Source of the DNA: Tanypteryx hageni
Lineage: Eukaryota > Arthropoda > Insecta > Odonata > Petaluridae
Length of the DNA stretch: 64,000 nt
Reading direction: 5' to 3'
NCBI GenBank assembly: GCA_028673005.1
Contig: CM054116.1
Span: 100,232,207-100,296,206 of the forward strand
Positions 30,903 through 44,300 of the stretch are shown piece by piece. Numbering within the stretch: the stretch's first letter is position 1; every line of letters starts with the position of its first letter. A program made the position numbers and the translations under genes. Below the pieces are notes generated by a model. It was given only the letters and a program-made list of their open reading frames with translations. It searched no databases and was not told the origin of the DNA.

Positions 30903-31897
30903 ACAACTATTACTATCATCAAAATTAGAATCATCTGTCTGATTCTGTTTTCATTAATGATTTTTAATTTATTCACTTTATACAAATATAGAATATTTCT
31001 AACTTTAACAAGCAGCCAGGATTTGAGGGGAAATAAAGAGAGAAATTATAAAAAGCTACACTTTGTGTTGCATTTTCAGGATTCATGTTGTTATATTTAG
31101 TTGGAATTTGTTAAAATATATTGCTAAAATTTTTGCTGATCTTGGAATATACATAAGTCGAACGTCAAGGGAAACAAAAAAAATATTTGAGTTATAGAAA
31201 ATTCGACTTATGGAAATACGTTTTCCTCATTTATATTTTGCCCAGTAAAATTAATTCACTTCGAGTTATGGAAGTTCCACTGTATATTGGTCTATATTGT
31301 ATTCTGTCGTCTTTCATAAAAGGGAGACAAACATAATTGACAATTATTTGCATTGCTGCTGTGGAAGTGTAAACAGGAAATGCAATGCCATTGAAAACAT
31401 TCATAGAAGTGAGTAAAGTTTGATTAGTTCAAAAAGTATTGTTTCAGTAAGTACTGCTTAATGTGATCATATTGCAGTTAAATTTAAATGACAACATTAA
31501 GCAGCTGATAGAAACACCAGGATTCTGAAATTGGAGGCTTGGACATTAAATTTTATAGTATACTATATATATAGTATACTTGTATTTTTAGACATTTTCA
31601 AGACTGTGGAACTGCTTTTTTTTCAATGTTCCATAAAAATAGCCATTGCAACATTATCTTAGGTGTCTGCTAAATTTATAGAGAAAAATATATAATATTA
31701 ATTACATTATTATAAATAGCATTTTTGCCTAAAATCACTTATTTGTTGAGTTTAGGGATCACTTCTAAAAAATTAGACAAATTAAACTTTTTATGTCAAA
31801 GAGAAGTTATGCAAATAAAGTAAACATATGTCTTTCAAAATAAGCTCACATTTCTTGGACCACATGTGACCATGCGGAGACTAAAATAACTCAAAAA

Positions 31898-31903
31898 TTT
31901 ATT
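31898..31903 (-). promoter_or_regulatory. Candidate poly(A) signal for the NRF-like gene
   Basis: AATAAA on the - strand, 76 bp beyond the NRF stop codon, a normal distance for a 3' end signal. Confidence 0.6.
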
Positions 31904-31978
31904 CTTTCATAATGCAACCCACCTTAAGCCTAAATATGGTGATGTAGCATCAGTATTTACACTTAAGAGGCCATGAAT

Positions 31979-32149
31979 TCATCTTTCAAATGTTCTGTTT
32001 TCTTTACCACTGACTGTATTTTCACTTCTGTTTGTTCTAGGGGGGTGGAAAATCATCTTGAGGATCGACACTGCTGGAGCTTCGAAGAAGATGGAGACGA
32101 GGAAGGCAAGTATGTACGAAACAGTCATGTAACCCAAGTAGATCATTAC
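31979..32149 (-). CDS. NRF-like exon 15, terminal
   Basis: Acceptor AATTTTACAG. It encodes YMTVSYILAFLVSIFFEAPA (last span and the FExP motif), then a basic tail ending NRTFER before the stop at 31981-31979. Confidence 0.94.
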   Translation of the reverse strand, partial: VMIYLGYMTVSYILAFLVSIFFEAPAVSILKMIFHPPRTNRSENTVSGKENRTFER

Positions 32150-35100
32150 CTGTAAAATTAGAATACAGTATGAGAGAATTGACAATAATGCAGCATCATT
32201 CAAACATTTTTCTTAAGCCTCATATTATGGGTATGTTATATTCATGTCGCGATGTTATTTCAAGCCGAAAAACGTGCTACCAAGTAAAACACTTTCAGGA
32301 ATTGGAGTCCACAAGGGGGTAGGAGGCTGTGCTCCCTTTAGAATGTCGAGCAAAAATAAACCATTCACAATGTTATAAAATAGTTGGTATAAATAATTTT
32401 GGAATAAATATTTCTGATGTTGAATGGTTTACTTAGTGGATCAGATGTAGTCACACCACTCAAGATTCCTCAAACCGAGTCTGAGTTTTGCAATTTGAGT
32501 TTGTCACATTATCGAATATATGAGTACCTTAACTTCACCAAATTATAATTTCAGATGATCTCTAGTTATTTTAAAGTCTTTAGACGGTCCATCAATAACT
32601 AAGTGCTATTACATATCATTTATGATTATTTTCGAATAAGTAATACTGCGAGTGTTTTCCTCTTCCTAATTGTGTGCAAACAAAAATTATGTAACACCTT
32701 ACTCGTGAAAATCTTGCATTATGTGAACACCTTTACCGGTGAAATGAAACTATCGAGTAAATGTGAATTAACATTTGCTGTTTATTTAGCCTTTATAGTT
32801 AATTCTTTAAATGCATAAACCATAGTTTCGTAGCCTATTGAAATTACTTTGATTTGTCATTCAATCTCTTGATTAGCCTAAACGTTCCAAAGATTAATTA
32901 TTGAGCTCATCTTATGGCTATTGATTATCAATATAACTTCTACAGCCTAAGGCAGCTGTTACACTGAAAGCGGATCAGATCAAACTCATCCCGACCAACC
33001 GACTTGACCGGGCTGGCGAAAGTAATTCAGACTTGTCGCACGGCATTGTGCTTTGTGAATCCTCTGATTCATGACCTCCTCAAGTTCTGATGAAGAGTGG
33101 GACAAGTATTTATTAGAAAACTTTCTTAATAAGTGTAATACAAATATTCGATTTTGGGTGCATGATCTTTGGTGATCACATGTATGTATATACAGGGAAT
33201 GAATATTTTAAAAGGGTGAAATTTGGAAACTATCCTGGAAAATTAATAATCTATTTTATTAATAGCAATCTGTTTTATGTCATGACTGTGATACCACTTA
33301 TCTCTTTGTTCCCAAAGCAGAGGTTTCTTTTGCACTAATTGTATTTACTATCTTCCATCTCAACACTAAACTGCACAGTAGTTGGCGGACCTCTGTTGAC
33401 AAATCAAACTTGTTTGGTTTGTCAGTGTAGCCACTCAAACAATAAACAGTATGTTTGATTCCACTCAACTGGTCTGAAGATCGGGTCTGATCTGATCCGC
33501 TTTCAGTGTAGTCGCTGCCTTAAGAAGATTTTTGTTCAACTATGATCTCAAAAAAGAATTGCACTGAATGATGAGCGACTCGCAGTTTGATAGATGTGCC
33601 TATTAAGTACTCACAGGGCCGTTGCGTGGAAATCTGATGCCGGAGGCAAAAACACAAAATGCCACCCCATCTCATGACACACAGGTGTATATCGGTGGCA
33701 ACACTGCTATAATGTCACCCATAGAAAAGTGCCGCCTGAGGCAGTCGCCTCTAAAGCTCACTTCACTCAATGGCCCTGAGTACTCATTTTTTATATCCTC
33801 GTGATACGAAACCCTTCTATTCAAGGTTTAATATCATTGGTGAAAGTGAGCTTGAATGATCCAGAACGGCAGTCATGTAAAAAATTTGGAGCTGGTATAT
33901 ATAACAAGTATTATTGTTAACAGGGTGGTGCCAATGATGCGACTGCAGCAATCCTTGCACTTACAGAGGCCCCACCCTCTCTAAAAAATAGTTGTACATG
34001 TGAATTAAATTTTTTTTAATCGTAAAATTTATCAAACGCTCTCGTAATGAGAGAAAATGTTGCTTTATTTATTAAAAGTTACTATTAAAAATGTTCAAGT
34101 CGTAAAAGGCTCTGATTATTAATTCGTTTACGATCCACACAGCAATACGTCCGAACGAATATCGCCCTTTTCTCCACTTGCTATATTATCTTACTTTCGG
34201 TTACACGCTAGAGGTAAGTTTTTTACTTAAGTAGTCAAGTACTTAAGTCATAATAATTAATTTTTAGAATCCACCCTGTGTCCAACGTAGAGAATTTGAG
34301 GTAGATTTTCATTACTGATTAATTATTATTCAAACATATGAGCAACTTTATTTTTAAGATAATTTTTTTGGAAGTGAACACTTTTCTTTTCGGCACAAAC
34401 TCGAATAAAATTGATTCACCAAAGCCTAAAATACGAGTAATTATAAATAATTACCACTACTGAATCTCAGGACCGTGAAACCCGAAGTAAGCCTCTTTGT
34501 CGCGTTAGTTTGCTAGCCCTTACTGAGTTGGTGCTACGCAACTTCGTTGGTCCCCAGCACATAATTAATGCCCCCAAAAACTGGATAGATGTGATTAAAA
34601 AATGGTTCCCGGTAATGAGTGATATTGAATGGTATGGCGAGTAAACGCTAACTTCACTTTTAATCGTAGATCTTTGAGTTTTAATGTAAAGAGAAGTTAA
34701 AGTACTCCAACTGACCACGACGGAATTATGAAGGTGAAGAGCGCCGTCCATTCGGTATGCCGTGAGCAACATGACCAAGGGATGAATGAGGTAAGCGCAG
34801 TAAGCCAGACGACTGAGCGGCCTGAGGGCTGACCAGCAAAGCAACCCGGAAATCCAACCTGAAAGAGGAAGAAAAGTAAAAAAAATAGCGCCGAATGACC
34901 TAAATAACTTCGCTCGTGATTCTTCACAGCCGTAAATTACACGCCTTTGGTGAAAAAGGAAATTGTGGTCTCTTTCGATTCGAATCTTCTCTAATGGTTT
35001 GATGTAACTGGAGCGATTTGGAGGAAGCGGAAGTTGAACCGATTACCATTTTTTGCATTTCTACGCTCAAACTTCGTGTGTGAGGCTCGCGCTTTCGCGA

Positions 35101-35253
35101 ATGTGTGAATTTCATATGCGTGTTGCTAAGAAGAAAATTCACGCTGAAGGAAGCGATCGAGCGAATTGAAAGTTTTGTTTAACATTATCTTCCTATCGCA
35201 TCAAATGGAATTGAATGATGCCGTAGCGGCATCAAAAGTTATGCTCGAAAGGT

Positions 35254-35306
<53 letters not shown>

Positions 35307-38300
35307 AGTGTGTAAATAATTGTTTTGAATGCCAGTAAAAATATGGAATTAAGAATAGTTTATTCTACCATTTCCTCACGAAGGAATGCGTTGAGCTCGA
35401 TTGCGTAAATCCGCTTTTGTGTGCCGTTGCGTAGATGCTGCAACTTCAATAATAGATTAATGAATTTATCAAAGTATCAACCTACTATTACTTTTGAATA
35501 TAAGGACACCGAGTAAATAACTATCTACGAGCAAGTTTCCCCTTAGTAACGCTGCCTCCTTCACGGAAAAGCTTTGCAAGAAGGATATAGATGACTTGCA
35601 CTGAGAAATTGTATTTAGAAATACATTCACAATGAATTTAATTCGAAAGAATTTCCCATAACGGGGGTATGCTTTTCCTCTGAAAAACTCAAATATTATA
35701 ATTCTACTAAGTTTGATATAACCCATAAACAGCCATAATTAGGCCCATTGCAGCGTTTAATTCAACAGAGGTATAAGTTAATGATAATAATATGATAACA
35801 AACGAAAAAGATAAAACTTAACAGATAAATAACATGCGATATGGTGGTTGGAGAAAATGAAAAAGAAATCATAACGACGATACGGTGTAGGTAAACCAGA
35901 AAGGAATTGCATTGGATGAGAATTAGAATCTGTTGGCTGTGGCACGGAAAGTGGAAGAGGATGAGAAAATATCGATGAAGGGACAACGGATATCTGAAAA
36001 GTCATAAGAGCGTGGAATGGTGTGAAACAATGACCGTTGGGTTGGAGATAAATGGAAATTCGATCGGGAATAATTTGAAACGAGAAAAATTCTCCCATGA
36101 TCGGGGATGCGAACACTGGTCTTCCACTTGCCGGGCTGATATTCTACCACTGAGCTCTCGTGGCAGACTAATTCTCCTGTCTCTGAACGCGGGTATTTTT
36201 CTTATTGTTAGTCGGGGAACGCTCGGCAAGTGAAAGACCCGGGTTCGATTCCCGATCACGGCAGAATCTTTCTTCTGTTTCAACTTGCCAGTTTATGCCT
36301 GTATGCATAGGATCTTATGATCAATTTATTCCACCAATTTCCGGAAATTCGGTTAGCAAGGAAGAGCCGCACAGTGAGAGGGTCTACGAGGAATGTTAAG
36401 ACGAAGTAACTTCAATGTGATCAACTTACCACGCTCAGATGATTATGGGGAAGTCTTGACTTTATATTAGCGTAATCGGGAAACACTGCCGACTCGCTAA
36501 GTAGTGAAAGGACGTTTGCCATTTTCACATCATCACTCTTACATTTGGTAATTAAATTTTAATCTTTATTCGAATCGGTATGATGTTCGGCGTTTGAGAC
36601 TTGTGCGTACCTCCGTTCCCTGTTGAGCACGCCACGATGACCCAAGCCACGGCAATCCCCCACGCCGTGTGCCCGAGCGATGCGTATGCCGCCGAACCCA
36701 CCAAACTGAGTCCTATAGCGCCTGACGGTGGAAGGGGGTGGCCCACCAAAGCGACGCCGTATACTAGAGTCGCCATACAACATAAGGACAGGACCCAACC
36801 TGATACAACTGCTACCTGCGATAGTGGAAAAAGAATCAGGCAACATTCCTTATTTACTATTCCATCATTCCATTCCTGACGAAATTTTTGATAAAATATT
36901 TATCAGATGCTTACGTAATGTGAAAAATATTTTTAGAGAAATTTTATTAAATACAAAATTCTCAGATTTCGCCTAATGTGATTGATCCGGACGTGCTAAT
37001 TCTTAGTCAAATGCACCGATTCCGATCTCACCCACTTAGTTCAATTTTTCTAGTTTATATTTTAGCATTTTTATTTCATTGCCAGCCCATACGTGCTTCC
37101 GCCCAAGTCTATAATTTAGCAATGAAATAAAACATGCTAAAATATAGTTTACAGCCAGGGAAAGTCTAAAATAACATGGAATTATTCAAAATTCAATTCT
37201 AGAATGTTCATTTAACCCTAGAGAAAATTTAAATTACAAAAAATTGAAAATTATAAATATGTAGGTATATTAGCCTTCTCATAAGGATAAAAAATTCGCA
37301 GTTATCGATTGAAAGACATATTATTGTATTTTCCTAATAAATTTGGCGTTTGAATTCATAACTTTTTATTGTAACAATACTTTCCTCTATACTACGTATG
37401 GAGAAAGTAAAAATACAATACTTAAACCGGTAAATTTTATATGTTAAAAATATTATCTCTCAATCTACTAAAATATTAGGGACAATTGACTTTATCAAAT
37501 AACTGTCGGGAGAGGAGGGGTTAAGGCCAAAGCGACTAGATGAGCCCACATGGTGAATTTGCTGAACGAAGCTAGGCACGGTGTTGGGCGCCGAAGCGTA
37601 AGGGGCGGAGCCCCTATTGTTTTAGACAATAATGTTTTATCCGATATTACAGGGTAGATGCATCCGGACCTAAAAAATAACTTAAGAAAATGGCGAATAA
37701 TTAAAAATCAGTAGATTTTTATCTTAGCGATATGAGACAGGAATACAATCTGATTACCTTAGGAATCTTGATTTTGAAGGCCGTCTCGTGAAGCATCCAG
37801 CCAGTGAACATCCCTATTAAGTATGGCCCAAGACGGGTCCAGGGTTTGTCGTAGAGTTGATCGAAGAGAGCGAAGGGGTCCGGGATGCTGCCAAAGAATA
37901 TGACCGGGTCAACAATAAAAATCCCAGATGGATCTTATAGCGAACATAAGCGGATACGTGCTTATGCGATTAAGTTAGTATATTATATAGCAGACGCCAA
38001 ACCGCGGCTCTTTTATCTTAGTATGCGGCTCTTTTAAATTTCCATGCAGAGGCGTTTTTTCTCTACAGGTCACAATGACGTAGTGTGACTCAAGACGTGT
38101 TTGGGATACCTAATGGGCATGCGTTATATCCGAATTGCTTCGGATGCAGGTTATTTTACTGTTCGTTAATTTATGAGCGCAGAATATGTCATGCGGCTCT
38201 CGAACTTCTGAAAATCATCGTATGCGGCTCCGAGGGCAAGTAGGTTAGGCCATCCCTGTTATATAGTATAGTATATTAAAAAATATTACATTTACAACAC

Positions 38301-41300
38301 TTGGATTTTATTCAAACTATATATAATGCTTACTTTATTCATAATCCGCTTTTTTCATTTAGGCGATGTTGCTAATTGAAAAATATAGTAAACAGATTGA
38401 GTTCTTTTTTCAATTAAATAATATAATGACAGATTTTTGCAGTGTTCGAATTTATGAGAAACGTCAGAGTAGCTTTCAGAATCACTACGGGTATCTTCTA
38501 GTAATAAAATCTGAAAAAATATTTCACTTACCTAACGTGGTAGTCATATTGTATTGCTATAATTGCTGTTGTTATCCAGGAACTAATTAAAAAAGCCAGA
38601 CCAGCTACTGCAGCAAAGCGAAAGTGCCTGAAAAATACACAGAAATAGAAAATAGTTGGAGAGAGGCTTTTTACCGTGTCTATAAAGTATCAGTTTTTCA
38701 AAACTAAATATTTAAAATTAGTTGAATTAAGAAACAAATTTGATTCAGTAAAATATTCAAATTTAATATATGACGAAACAAATTTCTCACAAAATATTTT
38801 CTCACTCACCGAACCGCTATCAAAAGAAGCACCACTCCTATTGCGTAGAATTGAGTGTCGTTTGCCATATACCAACTCCAGAGCATGCACTGTGAAGATG
38901 AAGAAATTTAAGTTAGACATTGCTTTGTCTGTCGTTTCGTAGACTGCACTGTTTGAATTTTCTTCGAATTACAATCATTCTTTGGGTGTTTTGTTGTATA
39001 AGCCAGGGGTCGGCCCGCGTCCCGCATGCGGCTCCGAGAGCGCTTCATGTGGCTCGCGAAGCTATGATGAAAAAGTGATCGGTAAAATTTAACATTTTAC
39101 ATTTTAACAATTTTATATTTCGGGTGACGGAGTGATTAGAGCGTTGGCTTTCCACGCAACGGTCCCAGGTTCCAATCCGGCAAAGGCCAGGATTTTTCAT
39201 TTTCAACCTGGGATCGTTCCGTCCCTTACTTTGTGTGATTTGAGGAGACCGCGCGAGTCAGCGCTCCGTCCTTCGGAAGGGACGTTAAGCAGTTGGTTCC
39301 CTTGATGATCTTCGTAAAGAGCAGGCTAATGCCGGCATCGGGTTTCTCCTCCTCCCGTGTGATTGTGTTCGGTGTGGAAGGAGTAATGGCTATAATAATC
39401 TAAGAGGTTGATTTGCCAGAAATTTCAAACAAACAATTTTATATTAATCAGTGAAATTATGTTCTCAAAACTTTTTCTGGTTAAGTCTTTACGCTAGTAA
39501 ATTATTTGGACTTAATCTTCACTAATATGAGACCACAGAACTTCTAGGTCACTTCTAAAGTAAACGCGCCGAAGCTCTCGTGAATTCCAGTGCGATCCTC
39601 CGAAGCATTCACAACTAAGAATATGGTCCGCCATGGAAAAAAGGTTGCCGACCCCTGATATAATCCATCATAATAGATATAGGATAAATTTTGCATAGGT
39701 AATGTTTACAGCAGTATTACAACGAAAAAATTAATATAGAAGTGTTTTCAATGCTATATCGGTTACTTCTCTCTTACCATTTCGCTTTGCGGGAATAAAG
39801 AGTTTATGTAGAGCGCGTTCCTCCACCAGTACTTGGCGCATGTGATTCCGTCCGCGATTTTGGGCTCGAACACGGAGCTGTTGAATTGCCACCGTGCTCC
39901 AACTTCGGCGATTCCGATCGCCCATAGGTAGGGAGGCGACAACCTGAGAATGTTAGAAACGCTTAAGTAAGTTTGTCGTTATGGTTTTGCATATCTAAAT
40001 TATTAAGAAGAAGTTTTGTAATAGTACCACATTTTATCGTTATTTTCCAGTTACAAGGCAGTAATAGTTGATCCGGAATTTTTTTGATGGACACCGATTT
40101 CGAGAAATTATTGTATGAACTGCGAAAATCAATATTAAAAGGTTCCTTTTCGGTTATAGGTACAATTTTTTGAGTCGGGTTATTTTTTCGAATCTTGGCT
40201 GTTTTCAAACAAAAAATACTCACTATTTGCTTCCAATTTTTGTTAATGCGTAATGCGAAAGAAATGATCCAACAATCCTAATCAAAACTTTTGTTGCTTA
40301 ACTTTGTACGCAACTTATTTTAATCCATTTCTTATGGAGTTTGAATTTTATTAAAACGGTTATTGTTAAATTTCTTATTGTCCGTCTTCTTACTGCCCTC
40401 AATTATTCGTAAATTACATATATTACGAAAATACAAATCTTTTACTTTTGGTTAAAAAATAACCCCTATAACTGAAAAGTACCAAAGTCGATTATATATT
40501 GATCTGCATGTAAATTCGCGTGGGTTTTTAGGCACTATAAAAGGTCATCTAATTGAATTTCAATATTATTATATGGAAAACACGAGGAATCGGTTTCCAT
40601 TTCCCCATTCTGATCCATATTTTTTTAGTTTTGGTCGTGTGGACTCGCCTCAGGAACCGGTAGCCGAGTAGCTTGATGAAGACCAAAGTATCGGTGCCAA
40701 GGGCAGAGGCTGCCTTCTTGGGGCAACTTCCTTTATTCATCTTAACGCTCGTCGAGCTATCATCCTCTCTTTTCCTTTTGGCCATGCTTTTGGTTCGGAA
40801 GTAGAGGTAAGCCACTAAGAGACCACTGGGAACGAAAAGGAGATTCTTTATAATATCTTGCGACAGTAAACGAGTGATAGCATTAAAAATAAATTTTAAC
40901 CGTAAACTTTCTATGTGCATACAAAACTTAGACGTCGATTCGGAATCTAATTTTTTAAACTTTAATTTTATACCTTTCTCGCAACCACGTATCCGTCAAG
41001 GCGTCTTAAAAGGCTAAATGATGAGGATTTAAGATGAAATTTATTTAAATGCAAAACAAAATTAACTTCTCTCTCTCTCTTTCTTTCAATATTAACAATT
41101 CTCAATCTGAATAAGTCCTCGTGACAAATTTAGCGATATAATATCCAAGAAGTGAGTTATATTCAAGTAAAATTCCTACAAAACATCTTATATAATCGCA
41201 ATTTCTGTCAATGTTTTCGATGTCATCACAAATAGAAAGTACTAAAATAACTGCGAAATATGTTTAATAGTAAAATGCATGTCTACAGATATCTAGGATG

Positions 41301-44300
41301 ATATTTTTGGAAAAATCATTCCGAATATGAAGTAATGCGTTTGTGTCTTTAAAGAGAAAAACGATGAGACAGGAATCGAGTTGACTGCCATTGATTGGTG
41401 AAGTGGATGATTGAGGAATTACCTGAGCGTGAAGAATGTGTCCACGGAGAATGTGGCATTGGAAATCGTTTGGAAAGCCACGTTTCTCTCGGTCACCGAA
41501 CGCAGCTTCTTGTTCTCTGAAATTTTCAAATTCGCTTGCTTAGTGACTGGATAAGCGATTCATTAAAATATGTTACCACAAATAAAATACGAAAAAACAC
41601 GACTTCGTGCAATTTCCACCGTTTAATATCAAGCGACCGGTTTTACAGTGACTACTGCATCATCAGGCAAAGTTGTGTTGTTTCGTATTTTATCAAAATC
41701 CAATTCCACAAAGTTACACCTTCATTAGTGAATTATGTTACTACTTTTTCATCTGTACTACTTTTACATTAAATTATTACTTTATACATTTCTATGACTA
41801 ACATAAAACACTTTAAAACGTAGGGAGTCTGAGTCGAATGCTTGATTCGAGAATTTATTATTTTTGAAATGGCATTAAGTTATAAGCATATCATTTCAAT
41901 TATATATTTTTTAAAAGAATTATTAATTTGAAGAACTTTTTTGAGTTTTAGGTATATCTAATGAATAGCAATACTAAATAGATATTAGATATTTGTTCGG
42001 GAATGTTTTTGGAACGAGAAAATATTTTGCTATGAGCGGGAATAAAACCCGGGTGCCTGTCTGGGTAGGATCTTAAGATCTCTTTATTCCATCAATTTCT
42101 AGCCTGGCAGTCCCACCATTTGAAAGCGAGGAGTTTTCTTTGAATTCCTGTTGGAGGACATCCGTTGGGGCTGGTTGATACTAGTTTGACTAGCTTAGCC
42201 CCAACTAGCATCGACGTTTAGGGTGTAGTGGAAGACCCGGGTTCGATTCCCGGTTATAGCAGAATTTTTTCCTGTTTCGAAAATATTCCTAACTTTACAG
42301 TTTATGCCTGTCTGTATAGGATATTAAGATCGCTTTATTCGATCCAATATTTATTCATTGAAAAACTTTGTTATGTATCAATGAAATTAACCTAGGCTAA
42401 TTATGTCAAATTAAACAACCCCTGCAACTTATACGAACAAAATTTTTTTTATTTTAAATTTCTTTTAAGCTTTTTCTCTATATACCTAGTATTTTTATTT
42501 TATATTGGTAATACACAGTTGCCGTATTCAAAAATTTAGATAAATTTTTAAACTATACTACACAAAAATCCTTTTAGTACAGAAATGCAAAAAAATGAGA
42601 TTGATAATGTTTAAGTTTAATTGTTTGAAACAGAACCGAATTTTCAATTTATATAAGCTTTTAAACAAATGCTTGAGTTTTGTATTTTTATGGAAATTTC
42701 CGTAGAAAGATCGTTTTGAGTTAATTCTAGAAAAAAACTATCACAGAAAACTAAGAAATTCGGAGTTGTGTGGGCTTATTCGAGCACTGCTATTTGACGT
42801 TCTAAAGCTATTTCAGTCAGGGCTACGGGTTGTTTTGATAACTCACCGGCAATGGAAAAGACTAGAAGATACGTGTGCACCATGATGACCCACACCAAAC
42901 TGAAGGTCCTCAGCCCGTGGACGCATGCCAGCGATTGATCCTCGCCCTTCCCTGGGTTGTCTGCCACGGACAATATCTTTCTTCCGTTGCGGCGAACGGA
43001 GAAACAGAGGAGTAAACGAGTGAGAAGCGCTTGCGATGAATCTGTAGAAGTTTAGATTGGAGATAATTACTTTGTTGTGGAAATGAAAAATGCTTTACCA
43101 TATGGCTCTGGCAGTTACCTATTTAATTTATTTGATACAAGCCATAAACCTAGCTAGTTCATTTATTTATTAACATACACTTTCTTTAATCATAAAGATG
43201 TTAAACCTACGTTTGTAAGGCTACACATATACCATAAATAGTTTTTAGCTGAAATGAAATGAATAAATTTCAATTTACAAAATTTCATGAGAGAAGAAAT
43301 TATAAGTGTTGGCTCACCGTTTGAGGACACGCGCCGCTTCCTCGAAGATACGGGTTCTATGTTATTGTTCTTGCCTCCCTCTAAGTCTTTGCACTTATGT
43401 TTTTGCCTTCCTTCCATATCGTCATAAACATGACTACGACAACTTTGGAAACTTTCATAAATTTCGGCCATTACCATGAGGACCAAAATGGTAGCAGTAA
43501 CGCCTCTGGGTAATTGAAGTTTCGCCATATATGTGGATAGAAGCGTATAAATATTTAAATAAAATAACACAATAGGCTTAAATTGTCCTTGAATGTAAAA
43601 TAAAGCAACTTTCAAGCTTGTACGAAATGATTCCAGATATTTGATGAAAACATTTTGTATTCATCTTGAATATATTTGAAGGTTCTTAAAATGAAAGCCA
43701 AAGCTTAATCGGGCAAGCCCAAACAAAAACCGAAACCTCATTAATAGTTTATTTGAATTAAACGAGATGGAAAACAAAGGAAAGGAACTCCGTTAAAAAT
43801 GATGGAATCGAAAGAGTAATTTTTAATATCGCAAATCGAAATGGTGCCTCTCTCTAGGAAGTTAGCCATGTCCCGAATCAATTTTACATTGATGGAATGA
43901 TCATAAGATCTTAAGCAGACAGGCATTAGCTGTAAAGTTGGGAATAATTTTTTAAACGAGAAATATGTTTGCTATGACCGGGAATCGAACTCGGATCTTC
44001 CACTTACCGGGTGGATATTCTACCACTGAATTATCGTAACATCGTTACAGAATTGTATAGTCTGATTTAGTTTTCCTGAAATATCTGAATAAAAATCTTT
44101 TTTGCAGTTCTAGTTATTTTACGCTGAGGTCGTTAACAAGTGCCACGGCGGAAGATGGAATGGCTGTTGGTTTACGGATTTTGAACATTTTAAAACGTAA
44201 AAGTTAGTTTATATTTAAAGAGAGAAAAAACACGTAAAATTATTCAGAACTATTTCATTCTTAGTTTGTTAAAAACTTTTCTTATTCAAGCATCAACATT

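Noticed and set aside
33922..34290. Possible hAT element with CAGGGTGG and CCACCCTG ends
   Set aside because: The 8-bp flanks (ATTGTTAA and TGTCCAAC) do not match and the inner ends diverge at once.
34467..34844. 125-residue - strand ORF taken as a single exon
   Set aside because: Only its first part (to 34716) fits the NRF family; the rest is intron read-through past the GTG|GTCAGT donor.
43978..44042. Possible functional tRNA-Gly gene on the - strand
   Set aside because: The head has good A and B boxes, but sequence similarity continues into a SINE body shared with other loci, and the acceptor stem does not pair cleanly.
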